From: Balanoglossus misakiensis | Lineage: Eukaryota; Hemichordata | Reading direction: 5' to 3' | Assembly (NCBI GenBank): GCA_040954595.2 | Contig: CM082585.2 | Location: 6,076,001 to 6,140,000, forward strand | DNA: 64,000 bases | Part shown: positions 23,422 to 35,100 of the stretch, in pieces | Layout: each line of letters starts with the position of its first letter | How positions within the stretch are numbered: position 1 is the first letter of the stretch | The notes under the pieces: model-generated | Seen by the model: the letters and a program-made list of their open reading frames with translations, nothing else | What the model was told of the DNA's origin: nothing | The model's database searches: none | Made by a program: the position numbers and the translations under genes

Positions 23422-24379
23422 AAATACGTGTATACAGTACTCTGTTTTTTCAATCTATGCAGAATCGCTGTATTATTGTGAATGGCATGGCACCTTCCAC
23501 TTCCTTTACGGAAAGTTTCTTTAATGTTCTTTCAGAGTTTGGTATTGTTGTACGAGACGAGAAATTGTGGGGAACACCCCTTTGCACCAAGTTCGAATTT
23601 CTGCCGACAGTCTCCTGTCCATCTAAAAACATGTCCGATAAAACTTAGTATCCACAATGTGTAATATCCACGTGTGTCGCGTTTTTTCTTGTGTGTATAT
23701 GTGCTCAACTTTACTACCAATGTCACGATATTAGGTCATGACATCAAATAGCTAGGTAGCATGTGTGCAGTGTGGTTGCGGCTTGCATAATTATGAGAAA
23801 TATTCATGGACTGTACTGATGACTTCCAAGACATTTACTAATTAAGCTTTTAATCGATGTGTTCATTAGCGCAAGTAACAGCGCGGTGTACACAATTCAA
23901 TTATAATTGCGATCTTTCTGCAGACGGTTGCTGCTTCACGGCTTATGAAGTAATTACGAGATTGCGTATGCATATTCATTACGTCTCAGCAATCACGTTG
24001 ATCAATTTCTCATAAAATTTGCATGACGTTGTCCAAATAGTGATTATGATATTACAATAATAATAAAAGTGTTGGCGTGTTTTCTCGGTTCGTTTCGTTA
24101 ACATACAATATGTCTGCTTGTACCTTTGGACCCTTTCCAGCATTATTGTTCTGTGTATCAACTACTCTTATTTCCAACCATGAGTTTTGGCTCAGATAAA
24201 GATGTTTTCATATGGCACCGAACCAAACTTTTTCGCCAAAATAAAATCATGCAGGACCTATTTTTGACTCAACAGATTATCATAATTTGTTTGATTGTTT
24301 TTTGTTCCATTTTCCGCTCGTCTGACTCGTCATCGATCGTAGACTTTTATCAATAGCGCCCTCAACGCGACTGCCAGTA

Positions 24380-24450
24380 TTGTAACTGTGTCAGTCACGT
24401 GACGTGACTTGAGACGCGTCATAGAAAAGTTTTCGCTGGTGATTGGTTGG
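24380..24450 (+). promoter_or_regulatory. Promoter-like segment upstream of a possible non-coding gene
   Basis: Within about 70 bp there is GTCACGTGACGTGAC (overlapping E-box CACGTG and CRE-like TGACGTG/CACGTGA elements), then ACGCGTCAT and an inverted CCAAT context (GATTGGTTGG). The area is locally richer in CpG than its surroundings. It precedes a consensus donor at about 24611. Motif matches alone do not prove promoter activity. Confidence 0.3.
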
Positions 24451-27400
24451 AGCCACCTGGACCACCTCCACTTGGAAATCACCGTCTAGCCCTACGTGCA
24501 TTTCCATAAGAGAGTCAGACGGCCACGCTGTTGCACGTAACACGCGAAGATGCGGGGAAACTCTACCCCAAAACAGAGTTTCTCCACCCGATAGTTTGCA
24601 CGAAGACCGCGGTAAGTAAAGTAAAAGAAGTAGACACAGTTACTCAATTTTTGACCAGAAACCTGGGTTATTCTGTGGCGAGATACGGACAACTAAAAAG
24701 CCAGACGTTTACGCCACAGAATTGAAAAATCGGATGCGTCACAGTCAGACAGCTCGATGGTCAGCGCTTCCTTGCGTTCTAATTCACAAATTCCACCCTT
24801 TCGCGTTACTCAACTTGAGATGTACGGTTTATCAAATTAAATTTAGACAAGTCGGTGTTATAGCTCTACTGGTGGGCGGCAGGTTTTTTTTTACATATAA
24901 AGAAAACGAGGTAGTTTTTCAGGAAAAGGGAGGAGGGCTACGATGAATTGGTAGCGGGGTCGTTGAATTGACAGCGGGTTCACGTGTAGTCAGCGTGTTT
25001 TCAAGTATGAGCGAATGCAAATTTTGTATGGTACTACCAGAAAATGGCAAAAATAAGCTTTAAAACGCTTCATTGGGAACAGTAATTTTTTGTGTCCATG
25101 CAGTCTTCGCCAAAAATATTTTTGTCGGAGTTTAAAACGTTCCTCTTGGCTGTAGGCCTAAACTTGAAAATATGTAGATGTACTAAGTGCCATGCTGGGG
25201 TTTTAGGCTACCTGTCTGTCAGTGAAGCCCTAGAACGTATATTGTCGTCGTGTATGATGTACAGAATGTAAATGACAACAGTTTAGCGTACGGTGATCAC
25301 GGTTGATATTTGGTTTCGTGTTCATGGATAAGCATTCATTTTTTTTCCTCATTTTGTAGATCGAAGTCCCCGGTGAACTGATGATGTACGTTCAACGTGG
25401 ATGCTATGATGTTACAAGCATGATGTACAAGTAAGCGGTATCAGCCAAGTTTGTTTGGCAATTTTTAAGAACTTTCAACGATTCTGACTGGTGCCGGTAG
25501 CCAGTTCAGCGAACCGATTTTGCACAAATCTGAAGAATGCAACAATGCGGATGCTATATGTGGATGTCATTTTAAAGTTTTAAAACCAACATGACTACAT
25601 GCTCGGTGTATGGGTCATTTTTGTTACGGCACCAACAAGTTCATTGGCTTTGAATGCTTCGAATGGTGCTCGATGTTGTGTGTGTGTGTGAGTGTGTGCA
25701 TGTGTGTGTCAAGGTAAGTTGTACGGTATATTTGGGCCATGCAACTAGCCTACAATGAGGTGAGCGTTTGTATGTTCCATGGCTGAATGAAGACCAGTGG
25801 ATGATATGAAGTTTCATAACAAGTAAGTTATATAGACATAAATAAAATCCCCGGTGCGGGTGGGACCCATCCCTTAGACCGTTGGTTTAATATAATTAAT
25901 ACGCGTTTTTTTTTCAGATTTGTAATCTTTCATCATTTTTCAATAAAAAATAATAAAAACATGCACACACTGATAAAACTGGGAGTGGTTTATTTCCGTA
26001 CCGATCATCTTCGCGAGTGCGTGTTTACTAGTAGTTAATGTAGGTTTTGTCAGATATGTTATCTTTCGTCATTTTTTAATAAAAAATATTAAACACATAC
26101 ACGTTGTACTGATAAACTGAGTGGTTTATTTCCGTACCGATCATCTTCGCGAGTGCGTGTTTACTAGTAGTTAATGTAGGTTTTGTCAGATATGTTATCT
26201 TTCGTCATTTTTTAATAAAAAATATTAAAAACATACACGTTGTACTGATAAACTGAGTGGTTTATTTCCGTACCGATCATCTTCGCGAGTGCGTGTTTAC
26301 TAGTAGTTAATGTAGGTTTTGTCAGATATGTTATCTTTCGTCATTTTTTAATAAAAAATATTAAAAACATACACGTTGTACTGATAAACTGAGTGGTTTA
26401 TTTCCGTACCGATCATCTTCGCGAGTGTGTGTTTACTAGTAGTCAATACAGGTTTTGTCAGATTTGTAATCTTTCGTCATTTTTCAATAAAATAATATTA
26501 AAAACGTAACGCATGTCTCCGTTAGCCGGTTTTATGGTAAAATAAGTTATTTACTTTGTGATTTGTAATCTTTACCCGTTTACAACAACTGCAATCAATA
26601 AAACGCTATCGAAACATACTGGTATAACCCGAATGGTTTATTTTGCACCCATCATCTGCACGTGCGTGTATGTCTGTTATTATGGTGAAATATTTACTTT
26701 CTTTTGCTTGTTTTGCAGATGCAGAGACCAGAGTGTTTTTCGCCATGCAGCGGTATAGCTGGGTGAGGTAAGGGCAGGTATGTTCCGTGGCCGAACGATC
26801 ACGACATTCACTTCATTTCCTTGTTTTGCAGATCCAGATACGAGATCAACTCGTATAAATGGTATTCATCAACTTAAAGCTGGGGCCTAAGTTGCTAGTT
26901 TTTTCGCCATACAGCAGTACAGCTGGGTGTGGTAAGGGCAGTATCTTCAATTATGGCTGAACGAAGACCAGAGGTTTCAAGTAAGGTTTGACAAACGATA
27001 TAGACATCAAAGCCCCTTATTTCATGCATGGTGGCCATTTTGAAGCGTTTTTTTTCCGATTCAGACTGATGCCTGCATGTAATAATATGGAACCGGTACA
27101 ATATGTGGATGTCAATTCAATGTTGTAGAATCGATCCGACTGCAAGGTGTGGCCAGTTTGTTATGGCACAAACATGTTCGCCATCTTTGTAGGAGACATT
27201 CCGTTTACATACTTTTCTTTTGTTCCAGAGATTCCATAGATGATGCTAAGATGATTGCCAGCCTGTGTGATTGATGTCCAGAGATTACCGCATGGTTGTG
27301 AGAAGGTAAGACTTGTGGGAAAGAAAATTGAAGCAGTAACAGACAATACATGGTAGGGGTGTGGGTGGGGTGTGTTTGTTCACAATGTCGAGGAGTTGTC

Positions 27401-27745
27401 GGTTTAACCAAGTACAATTATAGGCTTATATGGGCAGATCTCGATCGATGTAGAAGTAAAATTTAATCAAGTTGCCAAATAGAGAGTGAAATTCCAGGCA
27501 GCCATACAGATTTGCAACATGTACCATCTGCGAATGAACAACAATTGGCGTACAGTGGTGATCATGCTTTGTTTCATGTCCATGGATATATTACAGACAT
27601 TCATTTCTACATTGCTTGTTTTGCAGATGCGAAGACCAGATGGGTAATCCGGCAACCAAGCTGAGGACGAAGTGTCCATTTTCCGCGATGCAGCTGTAAC
27701 TGTTACTGGCAGTCTGCAGTGACCACCTAATGACAATAGTATTTA
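24430..27745 (+). ncRNA. Candidate multi-exon non-coding transcript with repeated exons
   Basis: Consensus splice sites line up on the + strand: donor CGCG/GTAAGT near 24611; exon 25360-25430 (TTTGTAG/ATCG ... CAA/GTAAGC); exon 26719-26767 (TTTTGCAG/ATGC ... GAG/GTAAGG); exon 26832-26931 (TTTTGCAG/ATCC ... GTG/GTAAGG); terminal exon from 27627 (TTTTGCAG/ATGC). Exons share the blocks AGACCAGA and TTTTTCGCCATGCAGC/GTATAGCTGGGTG, so they look like exon duplicates. The longest frame across them is short and broken by stops, so the product would be non-coding or encode very small peptides. This is an inference from splice signals only; the terminal exon has no clear poly(A) signal. Confidence 0.3.
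25905..26515. repeat. 136-bp tandem satellite-like array, about 4.4 copies
   Basis: Units begin at GGTTTTGTCAGAT: 26043, 26179, 26315 and 26451 are exactly 136 bp apart, with a more diverged first unit starting near 25905. The middle units are nearly identical, including GTACCGATCATCTTCGCGAG and TTTACTAGTAGT. A diverged partial relative follows near 26560-26670. The edge units are the most diverged, as expected for an array homogenised by unequal exchange. Confidence 0.93.
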
Positions 27746-28517
27746 CTAAGCTGATACAATTCAATGCTATGGTATGCTATGCTATTGGTCATAAGTTTCT
27801 TGGAAAATTTGGCATGGTAGATTTACTGATAATTCTGTATACATGTATCCTCTTTTGTTTATGGTTTCAAAACTTTGAAATTAAAATTTTCAATGAACTA
27901 GACTACAATGAAATTCTTGTCTATATCGTTTTATTACCCCAACACTGCCTTGATGTTGAGATAATTGAAACAGGAAAGGTATTGGGCCGTTTATGCCATT
28001 AAACGCAGTTGACGATCGCCCGCGTAGTCAGTGAATAGAGATTGTACAGTCGACGTCATCTTTGGCCAAATCCCAATAATAGTTTCTGTTCCCCGGCCAG
28101 CCTCTCATCAGGCTAGAGGTTTTGAGTGACTGTCGAGTGCCCACGGTTAGTGAAATAACCACTTGAAGTGCGGATGGTTTGTTTGCTAATCAAACAGTTG
28201 AGAGAAGTTTTTGTCCCGATTCTACTCGATGGTTGTGCCGAAAACTGTTTACACGTCATCCTGGCTCCTGGCCTGTACAGCACTTGTCAAATTGGATGTT
28301 GGTTACATTTTTTCTGCATCAAATGCCTGACCTCTGGTTGTTTTGGCCATGTCCATATAATGATGGATTTTTCTCCTGGGTCATTAAAGGGACATAAGCT
28401 GTAACATTTTGAGGATTGTTTTGTTTTGTGTATGGACTAACGTTTCTTAGTTGGCTTCTTATATCATGTCATAAGTGTTCTGATGTCAACACAGCTTGTG
28501 TACGCGTAACAGCTATT

Positions 28518-28755
28518 GTTATTGTTGACAAATGAATTCTGGTACGGACTTAAATTCAATTCTCAATTGAAAAAAATTCTGATTATACGAATAACTGGCT
28601 GTGATGAAAAGCAGAGTAGTGAGCATTTTACTGTGCATGATGTAGATGTGTCAGGCAGTATTATTCTTCGCAAATGAATTCTGGTCCGGACTTCACTTCT
28701 ATACAAAAATTGCTGATTATACACATACTAGCTGTGAGGAGAAGCAGAATACACT
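28518..28755. repeat. Two-copy dispersed repeat (R4), 140-bp period
   Basis: Copies start at about 28518 and 28658. Both contain AAATGAATTCTGGT, CGGACTT and CTGATTATAC, followed by AGCTGTGA-type segments. A third partial copy is at 34384-34430. The class is unknown. Confidence 0.75.
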
Positions 28756-29850
28756 TGTAATGGATACTTACTGCAGTAAGCACATAACCAGTGCTTGAAA
28801 TTCTGTAAGTTACAGCCGATGGGACTTTAATATAATCGAGAAAAAAGTCACTTTCCGCTGTTGGATTCCAGATGGCTCCGAGAATTGTATAAACTCAGAA
28901 ACTGACAAACAAGCGTCCAGGATTAATGTTTGTTGCTCTGGTTACTGCGTCTGTCAGGATCGTGAGAGAGGTTTAGGTGCGCGGGAAACCGCACGATGCG
29001 ATGGCGCGGGTTTCGACCGCAACAGGTCACAGATGGGCGCACCAGCAATTTGTATTGAAATTGTGGTTTTTTTTATCGAGTCCATGAAATCGATCCATAT
29101 ACACTGGGGCACCCCATTGACAAGTCTACATTGGAATATTGTGTGCCGGGGTACGCCTTGCGTAGTTCATGCACAATTCAATATTCTCAAATCGTGACAG
29201 ATTTTTGTTCCTGGCTCTGTCGTAAATTATATAAGAGACGAGACCCGCGGGTCAAGAATGACAAATGGGGGGGCTTTCCGCTAATTTATATGCCGCGTAT
29301 GCCCCGAAATCGAGGTCAGGACAGCATGACTGGGGGGTTAGACATCCCTTCAGTGCGGATGGAATAGTCCCTTTGTTTGCGGAGGCAAGGGGCCAGGTGT
29401 GGGCTACCAAATTGTCGGGCGGGTAGGGGTGGGTGGAGCCTCGTGAAGTTCAACGCTTGAGAATGCATGCTGGTCCCATTGTTCTGCCCCCGGACAATAG
29501 CGACTCGGCTCGGAACAAAAGACCTGTTTACAAACACACTCATTAGTTCAGTGGAAACGGCTACTGATTGTTACACTGCCAAACGTTATACAAAAAATCA
29601 TTACTCTTCACAGTTTCGGCCAAATTTCCTATTTCTGCCGCTTGCTTTTTAAAGATAATTACATAGTAATTTTTTTCAGAGGGTGTAAGGAATTATTTGC
29701 AATGTGACAGGCTGTGACTTAAAAAATATCCCCCTTGTCAAAGTACCGGCTGGCTAATTATGTAAATGAAACAATTCACATCATGTTTCCACGATTTGTT
29801 ATAATTTAGAAATCCTGAATTTTGAATATTGTGACCAGCGAACGCGCAGT

Positions 29851-30288
29851 GTGGAGATTTCACGACCGCGATGGTCACATGACAAGCCGAATTACCATGA
29901 CGATGACGGAAGCATTTGGCGCCAACTCCCCGGTCTAAATTTTACGTTTGTTAAGCATTCCGGTCTTTCCTGGTTTCAACTTGTCGAAACAGCGCAGAAA
30001 ACTTATGTAGCCCTGCGCCTGGCTGCATTATGCGCCCGTCCATATATCACTCTATCAATTTTGTCATTTTACCCCCAGTTTGGTAAAGTAAACATGATAT
30101 ATCGTCCGACCTGTCAAATACACACGCCATCATACACTATATTTCTCGGCGCAGAATTAATGGTCTCATTTTCTGATAAAAATCTCTTCCTCCTTTTTGC
30201 ATATTGCGGACTCTGGTTTTTTGACAACAGAAACAAACAGACCCACGGTATAAATGTCTCTCTCGAAAGTGCAGGTACCAAAGCTTAG
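29851..30288 (+). CDS. Unsupported 145-codon ORF
   Basis: An open frame of 145 codons starts in a GC-richer patch. It contains hydrophobic stretches (LFLLFAYCGLWFF) but no motif, signal or splice context that I recognise. In 64 kb a frame of this length is expected by chance, so I list it only for completeness. Confidence 0.1.
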   Translation: MEISRPRWSHDKPNYHDDDGSIWRQLPGLNFTFVKHSGLSWFQLVETAQKTYVALRLAALCARPYITLSILSFYPQFGKVNMIYRPTCQIHTPSYTIFLGAELMVSFSDKNLFLLFAYCGLWFFDNRNKQTHGINVSLESAGTKA

Positions 30289-32195
30289 GAAAAAAATGTA
30301 TAAAATACACCAAAAAATGTGACCAACCCCAGAAGTTATAAACAAGCCGTGATCATATCATATTCAGAGTGCAGTTTGATAAATTTGAAACTCGTGCAGT
30401 GTTTAACTGACGAGTTACAACAACTTTCAAAGTTATCAGGCCATTTCTTAACTTTCCATATGATCAAACATTTCTGCGCGTTTGCAGAAAAAAAATCGAA
30501 AAAAACACGAAGGGTCTTTTTTCATCGTATTTTAAAGAAAAATCGCAATTCCAGGACATAATGAATTAATTTAAAACTTAGTTTTTTGAGTGAAAACTCA
30601 CGAGGAACGCTACAGGAGAAAGAAATAAAACAGATTATTTTTGGAGCACCGTAACGTTGAAATTCTTCAGCGCATACGGTACAATATGCAACACTAAATA
30701 TGAAGCCGAGGGCTATTTTTCTTGCCGTGTGATTTTGATCTCAAACTGGGCTAAGAAAACATTGAAACAGGTGGCCTCTTTTCTCCGTTTATGTACTTTT
30801 AAGATATTTCCCCGTCGTAATGATTTTATATTGAGTAATACACCCACCTGCCTTTGTCTGCAAAAAAAGACTTCAAAGTCATCCTTCACAAATCACGGAA
30901 CTTTGAAAAAAAAATCAGCTGCGGATTTTGGTTTAATAGGCGACCTTCAGGAGATTTAGGACCACAGAAATTATTCCACGAAATGACGTCAATTAGAAAA
31001 ATAAAACGTCCTTCGGATTTTTTCTCCTTTTGCAAGCACGTGTCGCGCACAACCGAGGCGATTGTTCGGGTTTGCTTGGCAAAATAAAGCGTAAAATTAC
31101 CAGATTGCCGTCGCTTGCGGTTTTCATAAGTGATGTCCCGTGCCGGGAACGACACTCCGGGGACTTGGGGTTTTATCTCGGGTCCCTGGCTTGACCTTGG
31201 CTTGACCTTGGGCGGCAGAACTCACAAAAAAATCAAAGAGAAGTTGGGGTACAAAAAATCCTTGTTTCACATCCCTGTATTGATAGTGCACCGTGAGGTA
31301 TCCTGGAGACTGGGCGACTCAAAGTTTTCAAAGTTTCACCTGTGATGTAAGTAGTGTTCAGGAAAAAAAAGTACTGGAGAAGACGTTGTTTCTGTCCTGG
31401 GACATCCATGATACTTGTAAAACACTCGAAGTAAATTGTGATGTTTTTTTCTGAAGTCTTCCTCGTCCGTGTTCTTCGGTTGCAATATAAAAAATAAACA
31501 AAGTACTCCGTGTCGTCTGCATACCGACCGCGGGAACACACTCCCACCGCTCCTGGTCCGCCGCTCCTCCACGTCCCGGGGGTTTCTTGCGATTTTTCGG
31601 GCGCCGTCGTTTTCGCGTCAACCGCCAGACAAAGAATTTGGCCGCTCGTCTGATGTTGAAATTGCGTCCCGCCGAGATATTTGTGACGACTCGGATCGGT
31701 CGGCGGGGGATGTGTTTGATTAACCAGGCCGCGAAGAGCCACAGCGTGACTGGTACTGCACAGGTAGTTAGTTGACCAAGTCATTCGACCCTAAAGCGGT
31801 ACAGACGTGCACTGAGAGAAAAGACCAAAGAACAAAGGAAAGTGCGGGCCGCGCGATCGCTTTAACATATCCTTGCCGCGGCTGCTCGGAAAATTCACAA
31901 ACGTCTTCTCCCGATTCTCGGCCAAAAATGTCAGAGACGGGGAAAGTGTCCTTTGTGTGTTACTCGGCGCTGAGGTTTTGCAAAACTGTAGCATGCGCAT
32001 CAGCAGTAGCAAGATTTGAATTGGCCTTTTAAATACATGGCCCCGAGACCACCGGCCATGAAAGCAAATAAAAACTTGAAAAGAACCAAGACGATGCATT
32101 CTGAATTTTAATGAAATGTGCTTTGATAGTAAGATTGCCTTAGTTTGCCTATACGCGGTACTGACCAGGGACACTGGACTAGCAATAGAGAGGCC

Positions 32196-35100
32196 ATGTT
32201 TTCAACAAGCATCATGAAGTTGGTGTTCACCCTGCTATTTTTCTGCCCCTTCGGCCAGATTTTCCGTGCCGAGTCGATGCCTTTGGAAGGTACGAGCGTG
32301 CACAGGGAGAATTTGGACGAATTGTGGGGTCGCGTGCAGGAGCTGGAACAGAAATACAACGAAGTAAAGCAGCAGAACGAGGAACTATGGGTATTAATAA
32401 CAACCGCCCACGCAGCCCAGGCTAGAGGCCAAACCAGCGCTGGAAAGAGCATCAGTCAACCAGAGTTTACCGCGCAACCATCGGGGGAACACGCGCACAA
32501 ACCCAGCGACTGGCCACTGACCACGGATGGCGGAGATTCCGCCGAAAACGGGCGCGTTTCCGCGATGGCGTCCGACTCGGCAGAAACAAAACAATTGAAA
32601 GACTTACTCATGCGGCGGGACTTGGAGTTAGAGACATTGTCCGAAAATCGACGGGGATGGAGCGACGGTGTTGTCAAACTCCAGTGGAAAGAGCCAAGAG
32701 ATCGAGGTGCGTTCGTGGAGACCGAACTTGAGAAATCTGAAAATGCCAGGAGTGAAGAACTCTTCGAGCAGATGAGGGAATTAGTGGCGCAACTGGAAGC
32801 AACAGGTATCCTAGCAGTACTCTCATTCTATTTATTTCCCTTCTATAAGCTTACTTTCAAGTTTACAGCAAAGAAAAGGGCGTCCTCATGTTAACATATT
32901 AACTTCAGGCTGGGCCTTATTTTTGGCCAGCTCACACGCTCTCTATTTGCGTGTACTCAATATTTCGTCCGACATACAACGGTTACTACGACAAGGTGGC
33001 ACATAGGACGGCTGGATGCAGGCTTCTTTTTGTTCCCAACGTAGAAGATTAGTACCCAAGTTTCTATAATAAAATTGCCGGCCCTTTGTTGACTACAATG
33101 CAAACAATGTCCTAAGCATTATTCAATAATACAAGTCGGCGCTGCCTGGCTTTTTGCATTCAGTCGTTGGGCCGAGTGGTCACTTTGTACTGCCCCATGC
33201 GAGCCGGACTCGTGCCCTTTACGCCCGTTCGTGAGGGGAACGTGCCACACCTTACGGAACCACGTGACGAAAGTTCCCAAAAACCGCGATATTTTCTTAT
33301 TTGAATGACCTCACCCCCGCGCCGGGGCCTGTTCACTTTCCCACAGAATCAAGGTCACGCAGCGAAAATAGGTGGCGATTTTTTTACAAATTTCGTGTTC
33401 CTTCCTTTCTCATTGACAACCGCCCGCGATATTTGGCTGAAAAAGGTGCACACGCACAGCACGTTAGAAGTGTGTTGGCGGTTTGCTGCACTGTCCTTTG
33501 TAGCAATGACCTTCTCAGGGTTACCGGGTACAAAAGAAAAAAGAGAAGTCTCCTATAGGATAAAATACACGGTTGGTTGGCAACGGTTGGCAGGCAAATG
33601 GCCCGTCGCCGCTTGATAATGTCAGCGTAAAATTGGCGACGCGGGTCTCTAACCGCAGTTTCAGCCAAGCGCTGATGAGCTCCGTTGCTAAGGTCCTTCC
33701 TCTCAGCTCATAGTGTAGTATTTACCATTTGTAAGAACCTGGAGCACTCGATGGCCGTATCATCATTACTCGAGCGAGTTTTTTTCATTAGTGACACGTG
33801 CAATAGTCCGGGCCGGCAATTCCCAGGTTATCAAATTCCGAATTAATGTCATATACAACAGATTTAATACACTTTTAAGTACATATTTAGTGCGTTTGAA
33901 AAGTGAGTTTAATTCCCAGCGTTGCCACACACTGACTGTTGTTGTGGGTGACCCGACTCGGGTATTGCACACAATACCTGCTCGCTCCCTGGTGGTTCGA
34001 ACTGGCACACTGTGACTTTGCTGTTTTGTGACTTGTGTGTTTTATTAAAACCCTGCGGTGGGACATGTCACTGGTAATTAGCAACGATTTATTTTCCAAA
34101 GCCACGACTGACTGACACCGCGGAGGACACGAGAATTCGACGTGGACTGGTTTCAGCTGACGGAATTTGAAATACAGAAAATATTTATTCGAATGCAAAG
34201 TTTCACTTTAGCCATCCCATGTACCATTTCAAGGGGGAATGGCTGTAATTTTTAAAACACTTTCCTCCGGGAAATTCTCGATTTGCACGGCTGTAATTTC
34301 TTATTCTTCTCTACTCCAGATCACGTCGAAACACTGAACGCTTAGCTTGACAACACAGTCTGTGCATGTGTGTAAGAGATAATTGTTATTGTTGACGACT
34401 GAATTCCAGTCCGGACTTAAATTCAGTTATATTTTCAAGATCCTCTGAATAATGTGTCTAAATGGCTCCTCCATGTGCGTCAGTGATTTGCATATTAGGT
34501 TATTTGACAAATTGCAAATATACTTCGTTTTTGTTTCACTCCAAGTACATTCCAGATGGATGTTGATTTCACTTGTCTTTTGCATATCACTTGTCAGAAA
34601 TTATAAAAACATTTGATATTTCAGATTTGAAGGTGGTTTCAATTTTTTGTTTTATTTGAAAATTTGAAACCACCTGTAATCCGAAATAATTCTGATTTCG
34701 CGAACCGCTTTTGCGGACCACTTTTATTTTTCAACAATGCAAAACAAAATACATTGGGACAATAAGGCTTCAACATTCTTAGGTGCAACTGGTGGTCATT
34801 AGGTTAGTAATTAATTAAGAAGAAAATATTTAGACGTATCCACAAACAAAATTAAAGGCTCTCCAGGGAAGTTTAACAGAGGGAATACTTCGAAGGTGCT
34901 TCCCATTGTTGACAAAATAATTTGTTCAGCATCAGCATTAGAGTCAAATACAACGACACAGAGAGTGTCGCCAACACTCCTCACAGACTAACCACTAGTC
35001 TGCAAACTACATGCTTAGCTCTACAAAATATGCGTGAATGTTACTCGATATACACCAAAACAATTTCTGTCAAAAAGACAAAATTCTGCAGCAAGCAAAC

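Larger units (their letters stand above)
28000..32195. other. Intergenic DNA upstream of C1q-B
   Basis: No gene is supported here. Apart from repeat R4 the sequence looks unique. It contains two moderately long ORFs (29851-30288 on the + strand and 31233-31784 on the - strand) without recognisable domains. GC content rises toward 31500-32200, which could include the C1q-B promoter. Confidence 0.5.

Noticed and set aside
31233-31784. 183-codon minus-strand ORF upstream of C1q-B
   Set aside because: No recognisable domain, low-complexity patches and competing frames on the other strand. The length is near chance in a GC-richer patch.
33900-34010. Possible tRNA because of GGTTCGAAC
   Set aside because: The sequence around the motif does not fold into the acceptor, D and anticodon stems.
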